From the NCBI GenBank assembly GCA_017434855.1, contig JAFRUA010000030.1, positions 1-64,000 on the forward strand: a stretch of 64,000 nucleotides of DNA, written 5' to 3'. Positions 37,548 through 45,627 of this stretch are shown piece after piece. The translations under genes and the position numbers were made by a program. This stretch comes from Clostridia bacterium (GTDB taxonomy: Bacteria; Bacillota; Clostridia; Oscillospirales; Acutalibacteraceae). Under the pieces are notes generated by a model that saw only the letters and a program-made list of their open reading frames with translations, was not told the origin of the DNA and did no database searches. How positions within the stretch are numbered: the first letter of the stretch is position 1; each line of letters begins with the position of its first letter.

Positions 37548-38681
37548 ATGAAACCAACCAAACGCATTCTGGGCATTCTGCTTGCCGTGCTGCTGGTGCT
37601 GACGGCGGTCGTGCCGTCGTTCGCCGCCGGCGACGCCTTTGCAGAAGAGGCCTACACCAACATCGTCACCTTCTCTGACTGCCAGAACGTCGGGCCGGTG
37701 GCCTATCGCAACTTCGGCCAAGTGCTGCAGGTCATGCACGACGACGGTCTGCCGGAGCCGGACGCGCTGCTGGTGGGCGGCGACTACTCTTTGATCCTCG
37801 GCGACCACGCCGCGGCGGGCATTGTGCAGTTGCAGCAGCATTATCTGGACGTCTATCCCGACGGCGACCCGAACGACATCCTCACCGCGCAGGGCAACCA
37901 CGACCTGCCCATCGCCGCGTTTTATCCGACCGGCATGTATGATATGGGCACCTACTGCTTCTATCTTATCAACGAGGATGATTATCAGTGGCTGCAGGGC
38001 TTCCGTCCGGGCGGCGAAGCCAGGATCAAACAAACCGCCGCAAAGATCAAGACCGCGCTGGACGCCATGATCGCCGCGGGCGACAACCGCCCCGTGATCT
38101 TCATCACCCACGTGCCGCTGCACTATACCTCGCGCACCCTGTACCGCGACAACTGCTATGCGGCCCATGTCTTCAACGTCATCAACGAGGCGGCAAAGAC
38201 GCTGGACATCATCTTCCTGTTTGCCCACAACCACTCCGACGACTATGACGATTACATCGGCGGGTCGGTCAACTTCATGGCCCCGGGCGACACGGTTCTG
38301 ATCCCCATGACCGACAAGCACGGCAAGGGCTGCTATACCGAAGAGACGCTGAACTTTACCTACACCAACTGCGGCTACATCGGCTACACCAAAAACAACG
38401 TGACCGACACCTCGACCAATGTGCTGACCATGGGCGCCATCCGCTTTTTCGCCGACCGGTTCGAGCTGCTCAAGTACACCAAGGACGGCCTGTTCCGCGC
38501 CTACACCGTGGAGCGCAGGCACACCGCGACCGCCGAAGAGATGCAGCAAACGCCGACGACCGCCGCGCTGGTGCGCAAGAATGAAAAGATCTGGCGCTTT
38601 GAGCAGCGCATCCTGCAGCCGATGCTGCGCGTGTTCATCAAAATCTTTGACGCGCTCGGCCTGGAAGCATTGAAAAAATAA
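37548..38681 (+). CDS. Secreted calcineurin-like metallophosphoesterase
   Basis: The product is 377 residues. A signal peptide (MKPTKRILG, Leu-rich core, PSFAAGDAFA) is followed by a phosphoesterase domain: TFSDCQN for the first Asp motif, LVGGDYS, AQGNHDLP, FITHVPLHY and FAHNHSDDY as the metal-binding series. The first D-x-H has become D-C-Q, so the usual His is absent. The last 25 residues form an amphipathic helix (LRVFIKIFDALGLEALKK). The ATG follows AAAGGAGGA. It is a single-gene unit with its own promoter and terminator. The substrate is unknown. Confidence 0.85.
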   Translation: MKPTKRILGILLAVLLVLTAVVPSFAAGDAFAEEAYTNIVTFSDCQNVGPVAYRNFGQVLQVMHDDGLPEPDALLVGGDYSLILGDHAAAGIVQLQQHYLDVYPDGDPNDILTAQGNHDLPIAAFYPTGMYDMGTYCFYLINEDDYQWLQGFRPGGEARIKQTAAKIKTALDAMIAAGDNRPVIFITHVPLHYTSRTLYRDNCYAAHVFNVINEAAKTLDIIFLFAHNHSDDYDDYIGGSVNFMAPGDTVLIPMTDKHGKGCYTEETLNFTYTNCGYIGYTKNNVTDTSTNVLTMGAIRFFADRFELLKYTKDGLFRAYTVERRHTATAEEMQQTPTTAALVRKNEKIWRFEQRILQPMLRVFIKIFDALGLEALKK

Positions 38682-38690
38682 ATCTTGCAA

Positions 38691-38726
38691 GACCGCTCCG
38701 TCCGTATCTGGCCGGGGCGGTTTTTT
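38691..38726 (+). terminator. Terminator of the phosphoesterase gene
   Basis: ACCGCTCCG pairs with CGGGGCGGT across a 12-base loop, followed by TTTTTT. Confidence 0.85.
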
Positions 38727-38739
38727 CGCGTTGTTTTGA

Positions 38740-38782
38740 TTGACATTTGTTTTCGATATTGGGAAAATGATATTGGTAAAAT
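38740..38782 (+). promoter_or_regulatory. Promoter region of the transglutaminase gene
   Basis: TTGACA at 38740-38745 with GAAAAT 17 bases later (38763-38768), and an alternative extended -10 TGG-TAAAAT at 38777-38782. Which one is used cannot be told from the sequence. Confidence 0.55.
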
Positions 38783-38838
38783 AAAGAACATCCGCCTGAT
38801 AAAGATTATCCGCCCGACGAAGAAAAGGAGGACCCACA

Positions 38839-40872
38839 ATGAAACAGACAAAACGAATTTTTGCAATTCTGCTGGCGCTGGTGATGCTGGTGTGCGCCGC
38901 GCCCGCGGCCCTTGCCGAAGGACAAAGCGCAGAAGACCTGAACCTGCCCGCCTCTCACTTTTTTGTGATTCCGCGGGCGGAAGCCACACCGGGGATCGAC
39001 TGGAACGAGGTCGCAAGACGGATGCTCTATACTGCCCTGACAGGGGAATCCGTGGATATGACGGATCTGCAGATTCCGCTTCGTGGAAACTATGACCAAA
39101 TCATGGATTTGCTGCAGAACGATCCGCGGATTGGAGATTCGTATGGCGTCCTTATGGAAACGGTGTTGGTCGGTACTGAGTGGTATATATCAGAATTATA
39201 TGTCAATCAGGACAGTTATATTGCAAATGAACCCAAGCATCGGTATGATGCCCAAATGGACGTTATCGAGACGCTGACCTATGACCTGGTGAACAACACC
39301 GCGCTTTCAACCGTGGACAAGGCACTGATCGCGCATGACCGTCTTTGCGCATGGACTGCTTACAATTATGATGGTTATCTCAATGATAATTACACTGGCA
39401 TCGATGGTGTATCATACGGACCGCTGTGTTTGGGAAAAGGTGTTTGCGCCGGCTATGCGAACGCATACAACTTCATTCTGGACTGCCTCGGCATACCGTC
39501 GTCCTCTATCATAAGCAACAACCTCAATCATGCCTGGTCGATGGTTAAGATCGACGGCACGCCTTTTTACGTTGATCCGACCTGGGATGATCCGGTCCGG
39601 GATGTTCCCGGAAGAATCCTGCACACACATTTTTTGAACAACTACAGCTCTTTTTCGGCGTCACACGGTGTCAGCGATTTTTCAACCCTGCCGACGTCCA
39701 CGGCGTATGACAACTACTTCTGTAAAGATACCCAGGCCGAGTGCCTGCTCATTGACGGAAACATCTATTACCTCAGCACATCCAGAAACAAACTCATCCG
39801 GCGGACGCCCGGCGGCGTCGAGACGGAGCTGATCTCCATTCCGAAGCTGCGCGGCTCCGACGGTGCAGTGGCGTCCTCAAGAATGGTTGCCGTCGGCGAC
39901 GAGATTTTGTATCTGCAAAACAGAGAGGTCCGCGCCTATAATGTGAAGACCGGCACAGACCGGACCGCGTATGTCCCCACGCAGATCCTTGACGATACCA
40001 ATAACCTGATGGGCATTCGGCTGAAGGACGGGGTCGTCAGCGTGTATTCATTCACTGCTCCCATCTATTGGACCGGCATGACAGCGGAAGCGTACGAGCA
40101 GTGCGTGACCGAACGGTGCGAATCGTTCACATACTGCACGCATGAAAACACGGTATTTATGCGAAAGCTCCCCGGCGCGGATTGCCAAACCCTCGGTGCG
40201 GAAAAGTGGATCTGCACCGATTGCCACGCGCCCGTATACAAAGCGGGGCTGGGCGTTCTCGGTGATCACAACTACATTGTAAAAACGGTTTCCGACGAAG
40301 CGCTTGCCGCACCCGCGAACTGCACGACACCCGCAACCTATGTTTATTCCTGCGCGACCTGCGGCAAGGTGCAGAAACACTCAACACGCACGTTTTCAAT
40401 TGATACCGAACTGGACCCGAACACGCATCTGAAAACACGGACGGTGAAAGGGACCGCACCATCCTGTAATGCAACCGGCTTTACGGACGGCGAATACTGT
40501 GACGCCTGTCACAAGTGGGTCAGCGGCCACGAGGTGCTGCCGGCCGCGCATCAGATTGAGCTGCGGGGCGCGATCGAGCCGTCCTGTGAAGTCGGCGGCT
40601 CCACCGGATATGAATACTGCACCCGCTGCAGAACCATCATCAAGTCCGGGACCTTTATCGACCCCCTCGGCCACACCGACCCGGACGCAAACGGCAACTG
40701 CACCCGCTGCGGCGCGCACATCGCCGACCCGGGCGGCAACGGCGGCAACAACCAGCCGCAGCAGCACGGTTCCTGCAAGTGGTGCGGCAAGGACCACGGC
40801 GGCGCGTTCGGCTGGCTGGTGAAGCTGTTCCACAACCTCTTTGCGGCCGTCTTCGGCGCGAAGTACGAATAG
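38839..40872 (+). CDS. Secreted transglutaminase-like protein with Cys-pair repeats and C-terminal tail
   Basis: The product is 677 residues. The signal peptide ends APAALAEG. The transglutaminase core has the triad Cys203 (GKGVCAGYA), His231 (LNHAWSMV) and Asp246 (FYVDPTWDD). Next comes a region with beta-strand repeats (NIYYLSTSRNKLIRR), then Cys-pair units from about residue 420 (CATCGKVQ, CNATGFTDGEYCDAC, CTRCGAHI). The last 33 residues are a tail with CKWCGKDHGGAFGWLV, HNLFAA and GAKYE. Transglutaminase-fold secreted proteins may crosslink or cut peptides. The ATG follows AAAGGAGGA. Bases 39060-39300 are visibly richer in A and T than the rest. Confidence 0.87.
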   Translation: MKQTKRIFAILLALVMLVCAAPAALAEGQSAEDLNLPASHFFVIPRAEATPGIDWNEVARRMLYTALTGESVDMTDLQIPLRGNYDQIMDLLQNDPRIGDSYGVLMETVLVGTEWYISELYVNQDSYIANEPKHRYDAQMDVIETLTYDLVNNTALSTVDKALIAHDRLCAWTAYNYDGYLNDNYTGIDGVSYGPLCLGKGVCAGYANAYNFILDCLGIPSSSIISNNLNHAWSMVKIDGTPFYVDPTWDDPVRDVPGRILHTHFLNNYSSFSASHGVSDFSTLPTSTAYDNYFCKDTQAECLLIDGNIYYLSTSRNKLIRRTPGGVETELISIPKLRGSDGAVASSRMVAVGDEILYLQNREVRAYNVKTGTDRTAYVPTQILDDTNNLMGIRLKDGVVSVYSFTAPIYWTGMTAEAYEQCVTERCESFTYCTHENTVFMRKLPGADCQTLGAEKWICTDCHAPVYKAGLGVLGDHNYIVKTVSDEALAAPANCTTPATYVYSCATCGKVQKHSTRTFSIDTELDPNTHLKTRTVKGTAPSCNATGFTDGEYCDACHKWVSGHEVLPAAHQIELRGAIEPSCEVGGSTGYEYCTRCRTIIKSGTFIDPLGHTDPDANGNCTRCGAHIADPGGNGGNNQPQQHGSCKWCGKDHGGAFGWLVKLFHNLFAAVFGAKYE

Positions 40873-40898
40873 CTGTTAGCTGTTAGCGGTTAGCAGTT
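40871..40898 (+). repeat. Heptamer tandem repeat after the transglutaminase stop
   Basis: Four copies of AGCNGTT (AGCTGTT, AGCTGTT, AGCGGTT, AGCAGTT) start inside the stop codon. A related run follows the GH25 gene at 42180. The rest of the gap to 41007 has only short hairpins without T runs. Confidence 0.7.
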
Positions 40899-41007
40899 AG
40901 TAAAAAATCTCCGCAGCGGGGATGCGCCGAACGCCCGAATGAAACGCTTTCCTCTGAAAAGCGGTTGGCTGTTGACTGACGACTGTTTACTGTCCTATCT
41001 TTCCCAC

Positions 41008-41036
41008 TTGACGGATGTGGCGTCTTCCTGTATAAT
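41008..41036 (+). promoter_or_regulatory. Promoter of the GH25 gene
   Basis: TTGACG (41008-41013), 17-base spacer, TATAAT (41031-41036). Confidence 0.8.
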
Positions 41037-41071
41037 AGGCACATCAACCATTCATCAAGGAGGACGCCTTT

Positions 41072-42178
41072 ATGAAACCGATGCGACGCAGCCGGGCCAT
41101 TTGCCTTTGTCTGGTGGTGCTTTTGCTGCTGCCGATGCTGCCGCTGTGCTTTGCCGCCGGCCCGCCATACAAGGGCCTTGACATTTCGCGCTGGCAGGGG
41201 ACGGTCAACTGGACCAAAGTCAAAAACAGCGGCGTGGACTTTGTGATTCTGCGGTGTTTCGCGTACCGCAAAGACACGACCTTTGAGGCGAACTATGCCG
41301 GTGCCACGGCAAAGGGCATCCCCGTGGGCGCCTATGTTTACATGTATGCGACCAGCGAGACCGAGGCCGTGGTGGAGGCGCAGAACACACTGGCCGCGCT
41401 GGACGGCCGGCCGCTGACGCTGCCGCTTTTTCTGGATGTGGAGGACGAGGACGTCAAGGCGCTGGGCAAAGAAAAGGTCACCGACCTGATGCTGATCGAG
41501 CTGGCGATCTTTGAGGCTGCAGGCTATCCCGCCGGCATCTACACCTCCCTGTCGCACAAGTCCACCGACATGGACGCGAGCCGGCTGAACGGTTATATCT
41601 GGTGGATTGCGCGCTGGTCCTGCTACACGACCGACCAGAATCCGCAGAGCTTCACTTTTGCCGACCAGAGCCCGTCCGGCAGCAAAAAGCCCGTGTGCGA
41701 CCTGTGGCAGTTTTCCAACGGCGGCAAGGGCAGCACCTATGGCGTCAGCTCGGAGTATGTGGACCTGAACTACTGCTATACCGACCTGCTTTCCGGCGGT
41801 ACCCACAGCCGCAACGAGCACCGCTATCAGATCCAGCTTGCCGCGCCGACCTGCACCGCGCCCGGCACGCTGACCCAGACCTGCATCGACTGCGGCGACG
41901 TGCAGACGTCCGTTTTTACCAAAGCGGCACTGGGCCACCTGGCTGCGGATGCGAACGGCATTTGCCCGCGCTGCGGCGAGAACCTGACCGGCCCGACCGC
42001 GCCGACCGACCCGACAGACCCGACCGAGCCGGTGCAGCCCACAGACCCGACCGACCCCGCCCCGTCCGAACAAAGCGGCGGCTGCAAATGGTGCGGCGGC
42101 ACGCATGAGGGCACGTTCGGCTGGCTGGTGCAGATCATCCACAACATCCTCGCCGCGATCCTCGGCGCGAAGTATTGA
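41072..42178 (+). CDS. Secreted GH25 muramidase with Cys-pair module and C-terminal tail
   Basis: The product is 368 residues. A signal peptide ends near CFAAGPP. The GH25 lysozyme domain starts GLDISRWQG (Asp37) and has the catalytic pair Asp122/Glu124 in FLDVEDED; CDLWQFSNGG closes the fold. A single Cys-pair unit follows (CTAPGTLTQTCIDCG, CPRCGEN), then a repetitive Pro-Thr-Asp linker, and the tail CKWCGGTHEGTFGWLV, HNILAAILGAKY. It should cut peptidoglycan at N-acetylmuramic acid. The tail nearly matches the one in the preceding transglutaminase protein. Confidence 0.92.
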   Translation: MKPMRRSRAICLCLVVLLLLPMLPLCFAAGPPYKGLDISRWQGTVNWTKVKNSGVDFVILRCFAYRKDTTFEANYAGATAKGIPVGAYVYMYATSETEAVVEAQNTLAALDGRPLTLPLFLDVEDEDVKALGKEKVTDLMLIELAIFEAAGYPAGIYTSLSHKSTDMDASRLNGYIWWIARWSCYTTDQNPQSFTFADQSPSGSKKPVCDLWQFSNGGKGSTYGVSSEYVDLNYCYTDLLSGGTHSRNEHRYQIQLAAPTCTAPGTLTQTCIDCGDVQTSVFTKAALGHLAADANGICPRCGENLTGPTAPTDPTDPTEPVQPTDPTDPAPSEQSGGCKWCGGTHEGTFGWLVQIIHNILAAILGAKY

Positions 42179-42179
42179 T

Positions 42180-42200
42180 AGCTGTTAGCAGTTAGCGATT
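42180..42200 (+). repeat. Heptamer tandem repeat after the GH25 stop
   Basis: AGCTGTT, AGCAGTT, AGCGATT: three heptamers of the same kind as those after the transglutaminase gene, in the same place relative to the stop codon. Confidence 0.65.
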
Positions 42201-42202
42201 AG

Positions 42203-42237
42203 AAAAAACCCCGATCTTCAAACGAAGGTCGGGGTTT
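42203..42237. terminator. Shared bidirectional terminator of GH25 and XRE genes
   Basis: AAACCCCGATCTTC (42206-42219) pairs with GAAGGTCGGGGTTT (42224-42237). Six A before the stem give a T run on the minus strand. The hairpin touches the stop codon of the minus-strand XRE gene and serves two convergent genes. Confidence 0.8.
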
Positions 42238-42442
42238 ACTGCTGTTCGGTCAGATTCAGAATATAGTCGGTGCTGGTGTGGTACAGCTTTGCAAGTGCGA
42301 TCAGCACGTCGGAGGGAATGTCGCGCAGTCCGCGTTCATAGCGGTTGTACTGCGGCTGCTTCATCGAGAGGTACGCCGCCACCTGCGCCTGTGTCAGGTC
42401 GTGGTCCTCGCGCAGCTCGCGGATTCGCTTGTAATAGCCCAT
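42236..42442 (-). CDS. XRE-family helix-turn-helix repressor
   Basis: The product is 68 residues, a single Cro/CI-type domain: RIRELREDHDLTQAQVAAYL is helices 1-2 and QPQYNRYERGLRDIP the recognition helix region. It is divergent from the DUF4234 gene. Two matching palindromes lie in the divergent control region and are its likely operators, so it probably represses both genes. Small stand-alone XRE proteins like this occur in many Clostridia. Confidence 0.9.
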   Translation of the reverse strand: MGYYKRIRELREDHDLTQAQVAAYLSMKQPQYNRYERGLRDIPSDVLIALAKLYHTSTDYILNLTEQQ

Positions 42443-42466
42443 ACGCAGCCCCCCGCTTTCTCAAAA

Positions 42467-42482
42467 ATAACCGATTAGTTAT
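42467..42482. promoter_or_regulatory. Operator-like palindrome 1
   Basis: ATAACCGATTAGTTAT: inverted ATAAC/GTTAT arms, directly upstream of the -35 box of the DUF4234 promoter and 25 bases from the XRE start codon. It matches the second site at the outer positions. Confidence 0.65.
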
Positions 42483-42483
42483 A

Positions 42484-42512
42484 TTGACATTTTAACACGG
42501 GAATGCTATAAT
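42484..42512 (+). promoter_or_regulatory. Strong promoter of the DUF4234 gene
   Basis: TTGACA (42484-42489), 17-base spacer, TATAAT (42507-42512) with TGC before it: consensus at every element. It is framed by the two palindromes. Confidence 0.85.
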
Positions 42513-42523
42513 ATTCTCATATT

Positions 42524-42539
42524 ATAACCGTATGGTTAT
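42524..42539. promoter_or_regulatory. Operator-like palindrome 2
   Basis: ATAACCGTATGGTTAT: perfect ATAACC/GGTTAT arms around GTAT, over the expected transcription start of the DUF4234 gene. Its centre is 57 bases from that of the first palindrome. Confidence 0.7.
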
Positions 42540-42623
42540 TGAAAACGGTAAGGCCTTTTAGTTTTACGGCAAGCAGAAAAAATGATTTCAATATATCCAT
42601 GATGGGTTAAGGGGGATTATGAA

Positions 42624-43259
42624 ATGCAAGGAAGTCCTGTGATGATGATTTTGATTCTGGTAATATTCGTGCTGATCATTTTTTTAGTGATCCGCCTGAC
42701 GAAAAAACGCCAACATGAAAGCGGCTATTTAGGAACAAGATGGATTTCAATCAGCAGAAGAAGGATCGGAACAAGTATCGTGTTTTCTTTTTTGACCTTT
42801 GGCATATACGCCATCTATTGGGAGTATCAGCTCATCAAAAATACGAAGGCAATAAAAAATGATCCGTCAGGGTGCGTTGGAGAAATGCTTTGTCTGATCT
42901 TTGTCCCGTTTTATCATATATATTGGTGGTACACTCGCGGGAAAGGAATGAAGGATGAATTTGCAAAACAGGGCTATTCAGCAAACGGGAACGAGATGGC
43001 CTACCTGATTCTCGGAATTTGCGGCTTGCGGTTGGTTTCCATGGCAATCATGCAGGACGACTTTAATATGTACGTATTGAAGGGCGCAAAGAACGTTGTA
43101 AATCATCCGGAGCCTACGGCGTATACAAACGGTGTTTGTGAGTTTTGCGGTCAATATAAGCCGGTGCGTGAACGAATTTGGGAAGAATATAGTCGCAACC
43201 TGTGCGACGACTGCTATAAAAACTGGAAGGCACAGATCGACAACAAAGCCGTACTATAA
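42624..43259 (+). CDS. DUF4234 membrane protein with C-terminal Cys-pair zinc site
   Basis: The product is 211 residues. There is an N-terminal span (MMILILVIFVLIIFLVI), then the DUF4234 core: SFLTFGIYAIYWEYQLIKN and PFYHIYWWYTRGKGM, plus another span. The end carries CEFCGQY and CDDCYKNW, a likely zinc ribbon. The base composition is clearly more AT-rich than the flanking genes, hinting at a different origin. The ATG follows AAGGGGG. The function of DUF4234 is not known; control by the divergent XRE protein is likely. Confidence 0.8.
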   Translation: MQGSPVMMILILVIFVLIIFLVIRLTKKRQHESGYLGTRWISISRRRIGTSIVFSFLTFGIYAIYWEYQLIKNTKAIKNDPSGCVGEMLCLIFVPFYHIYWWYTRGKGMKDEFAKQGYSANGNEMAYLILGICGLRLVSMAIMQDDFNMYVLKGAKNVVNHPEPTAYTNGVCEFCGQYKPVRERIWEEYSRNLCDDCYKNWKAQIDNKAVL

Positions 43260-43273
43260 AACCGTATAAAGCA

Positions 43274-43311
43274 GCGCACCCCGCAAGGACAGTCCCGGCG
43301 GGGCGCGGTTT
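43274..43311 (+). terminator. Terminator of the DUF4234 gene
   Basis: GCGC-A-CCCCGC (one bulged A) pairs with GCGGGGCGC across a 13-base loop, followed by GGTTTATATT. The T run is short. Confidence 0.5.
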
Positions 43312-43325
43312 ATATTGTCCGGTTG

Positions 43326-44069
43326 TCAGATCGTGCCGCGGCGCACCTCGTTCAAAACGGCGACCACCTCGCGCAGGTCATTCATCGGGACGGTGTAGCG
43401 CACCACCGGGGCGCCGACGTGCGTCACGGTCAGCCCCTGCTTTTTTGCGATGCGCACCGCGCGAAAGACGTGGAAGCGGCTGGTGATCACCGCCAGGGAA
43501 TAGCCGTCCGGAAAGCGTTCGTTCAGCGGCACGGCCGTGTACTTGAAATTCTCGACCGTCGAGGTCGCCTGCTCCTCTTTGATGATCTTGTCTGCGGGCA
43601 CGCCGCGTTCGGTCAGGTACCGCGCGGCGGCTTCGGCCTCGGTGATGCTTTCCTGGGCGCCCTGCCCGCCCGAAACCACGATCACGGCGTCCGGGTTCTG
43701 TGCATGGTACGCGATCGCCGCGTCCAGCCGGCGGGCCAGACTGCCGGTGACGCGCTCGCCGTCAATGCCGCAGCCGAGGACGAGCACCGCGTCTTCCCTG
43801 TACGTCGCGTTGTCGCGCGTGCCGTAGACCTCCAGCGCCCCGGCCGACCCGACCAGCAGCAGGCAGCACACCCCGGCTGTGACGTGCAGCCACGTCCATT
43901 TCCGCAGCCGGCTCAAAAGCAGGCCGTAGCCGATGAACGCCGCGCCGAGGCCCAGCAGCAGCATCGTGCCGAGGTTGAAGTTTGCGGTCCGCGCAACGTG
44001 GACGCCGTTATAAAGGACCCGCGCGCCAAGCAGGATGAGCGGGATGCGGATGAAAAGCAGTCGTTTCAT
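43326..44069 (-). CDS. YdcF/SanA-like DUF218 membrane protein
   Basis: The product is 247 residues. Three to four N-terminal membrane segments are followed by a DUF218 domain with VLVLGCGIDGERVTGSLARR, VVSGGQG, EAAARYLTERGVP and VITSRFHVFRA. The family includes ElyC, SanA and YdcF, linked to envelope integrity. The exact reaction is unknown. The ATG follows AAGGAG. It lies convergent to the DUF4234 gene and divergent from the alcohol dehydrogenase gene. Confidence 0.85.
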   Translation of the reverse strand: MKRLLFIRIPLILLGARVLYNGVHVARTANFNLGTMLLLGLGAAFIGYGLLLSRLRKWTWLHVTAGVCCLLLVGSAGALEVYGTRDNATYREDAVLVLGCGIDGERVTGSLARRLDAAIAYHAQNPDAVIVVSGGQGAQESITEAEAAARYLTERGVPADKIIKEEQATSTVENFKYTAVPLNERFPDGYSLAVITSRFHVFRAVRIAKKQGLTVTHVGAPVVRYTVPMNDLREVVAVLNEVRRGTI

Positions 44070-44099
44070 AAATGAGCTCCTTCGTCAATGATGGCAACC

Positions 44100-44108
44100 A
44101 GTATAGCA
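44100..44108 (-). promoter_or_regulatory. Extended -10 promoter of the ydcF-like gene
   Basis: TGC-TATACT on the minus strand (44100-44108), about 30 bases before the start. No good -35 box was seen. Confidence 0.5.
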
Positions 44109-44169
44109 GAAGAATGTGAAAACGACATGCCGAAATTTGTGAACAATCAAAGAAAAGTGGCGCGGGGGC

Positions 44170-44198
44170 TTGCAAATTTTCAAAAAAGATAGTACAAT
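44170..44198 (+). promoter_or_regulatory. Promoter of the iron alcohol dehydrogenase gene
   Basis: TTGCAA (44170-44175), 17-base spacer, TACAAT (44193-44198), 33 bases before the start codon. Confidence 0.75.
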
Positions 44199-44231
44199 AA
44201 AATTACCAAAAAACGGAAAGGGTGTATTCCC

Positions 44232-45437
44232 ATGTGGCAATTGAAGAAAGCATACTATCGTTCCTTCCAGTTCGTCATGAAATTCGCGCTCTCGATCTTT
44301 GACTGGTCAGAGCCGGAGCTGCTGGAGGGCCCCGGCGCGGTGAAGCGCCTGCCCGCGCTCATCAAGGCAAAGGGCATCAGCAAGGTGCTGGTCGTCACCG
44401 ATAAAGGCCTGACCGGTCTGCATCTGCTGGACGGCATGTATGAAAAGCTGGACGAAGCGGGCGTGGCCTACGTCGTCTATGACGGCACCCAGCCGAACCC
44501 GACGATCGACAACATCGAAGAGGCGCGTGCGCTCTATCTTGACAACGGCTGTCAGGCGGTCATCGCCTTTGGCGGCGGCTCCCCGATGGACTGCGCCAAG
44601 GCTGCGGCTGCCCGCGTGACCAACCCCAACATCAGCGTGCGCAAGATGCGCGGTCTGCTGAAGGTTCGCCACAAGCCCGCGATCCTCTTTGCGGTGCCCA
44701 CCACCGCCGGAACCGGTTCTGAAACCACGGTGGCTGCTGTGGTCTCAGACCCCTCAACGCATGAAAAGAACGCAATCAACGACCCGAAGCTGCGCCCGAA
44801 ATATGCGGTGCTCGATCCGGAGCTGACGCTCGGCCTGCCGCCGCACATCACCTCCACCACCGGCATGGACGCCCTGACCCACGCGGTCGAGGCCTACATC
44901 GGCAGAAGCAACGTGAAGTCCACCGAGATGTATGCCGAAAAGGCCGTCAAGCTGATTTTCCAGAATCTGGAAAAGGCATATCAGAACGGTAAGGACATCG
45001 AGGCGCGCAACAACATGCTCAAGGCGTCCTTCTATGCCGGCATGGCGTTCACCCGCGCCTATGTCGGGTACGTCCACGCGATCGGCCACAACCTCGGCGG
45101 CATGTATCACATCCCGCACGGTCTGGCAATGTCCGTCATCCTGCCGTACGTTCTGGAGTACTACGGTGACAAGGCATACTTCCGTCTGGCCCGCCTGGCT
45201 GAAATGACCGGCGTGCTGACCATCGGCAGCGACGAAGAAAAGGCCAAGGCCTTCATCGAAGCGATCAAGGAAATGAACCGCCGCATGAACATTCAGGACG
45301 GCTTCACCGAGATCAGGGAAGACGACCTGCCCATCATCGTCAAGCGCGCGCTGAAAGAAGCGAACCCGCTGTATCCGGTGCCGCGCATCATGAACGAAGC
45401 GGACTGCGAAGCGGTCATTCGCCGCCTGATGCGCTGA
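44232..45437 (+). CDS. Iron-containing alcohol dehydrogenase
   Basis: The product is 401 residues, standard length. The Rossmann-like part has IAFGGGSPMDCAKA (nucleotide-binding GGGS) and VPTTAGTGSE. Metal ligands are Asp213 and His217 (MDALTHAVEAY), His282 (HAIGHNLGG) and His296 (IPHGLAM). The family converts alcohols and aldehydes with NAD(P)H; butanol, ethanol or propanediol enzymes are all in it, and the substrate cannot be chosen here. Single-gene unit with its own promoter and terminator. Confidence 0.95.
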   Translation: MWQLKKAYYRSFQFVMKFALSIFDWSEPELLEGPGAVKRLPALIKAKGISKVLVVTDKGLTGLHLLDGMYEKLDEAGVAYVVYDGTQPNPTIDNIEEARALYLDNGCQAVIAFGGGSPMDCAKAAAARVTNPNISVRKMRGLLKVRHKPAILFAVPTTAGTGSETTVAAVVSDPSTHEKNAINDPKLRPKYAVLDPELTLGLPPHITSTTGMDALTHAVEAYIGRSNVKSTEMYAEKAVKLIFQNLEKAYQNGKDIEARNNMLKASFYAGMAFTRAYVGYVHAIGHNLGGMYHIPHGLAMSVILPYVLEYYGDKAYFRLARLAEMTGVLTIGSDEEKAKAFIEAIKEMNRRMNIQDGFTEIREDDLPIIVKRALKEANPLYPVPRIMNEADCEAVIRRLMR

Positions 45438-45450
45438 ATCAGACACAATC

Positions 45451-45481
45451 AAAAAAGCTGTCGGTCAACCGGCAGCTTTTT
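45451..45481 (+). terminator. Terminator of the alcohol dehydrogenase gene
   Basis: AAAGCTGTCGG pairs with CCGGCAGCTTT around TCAA, with a T run after and an A run before. It may act on both strands. Further on, TATAAT at 45572-45577 may be the -10 box of the next gene, without a clear -35. Confidence 0.85.
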
Positions 45482-45627
45482 CTTTGTGAATATTCATGAT
45501 TTTGTCACAGATTTATGCGATAATGAAGTGGGCGCCTCTGAAACTGCACGCCGCACAGGTGGTTGCTATACTATAATATAAATAACGACGGCGAAAAGCG
45601 TTTTACGCCGTCAAAGGGAGAACGATC

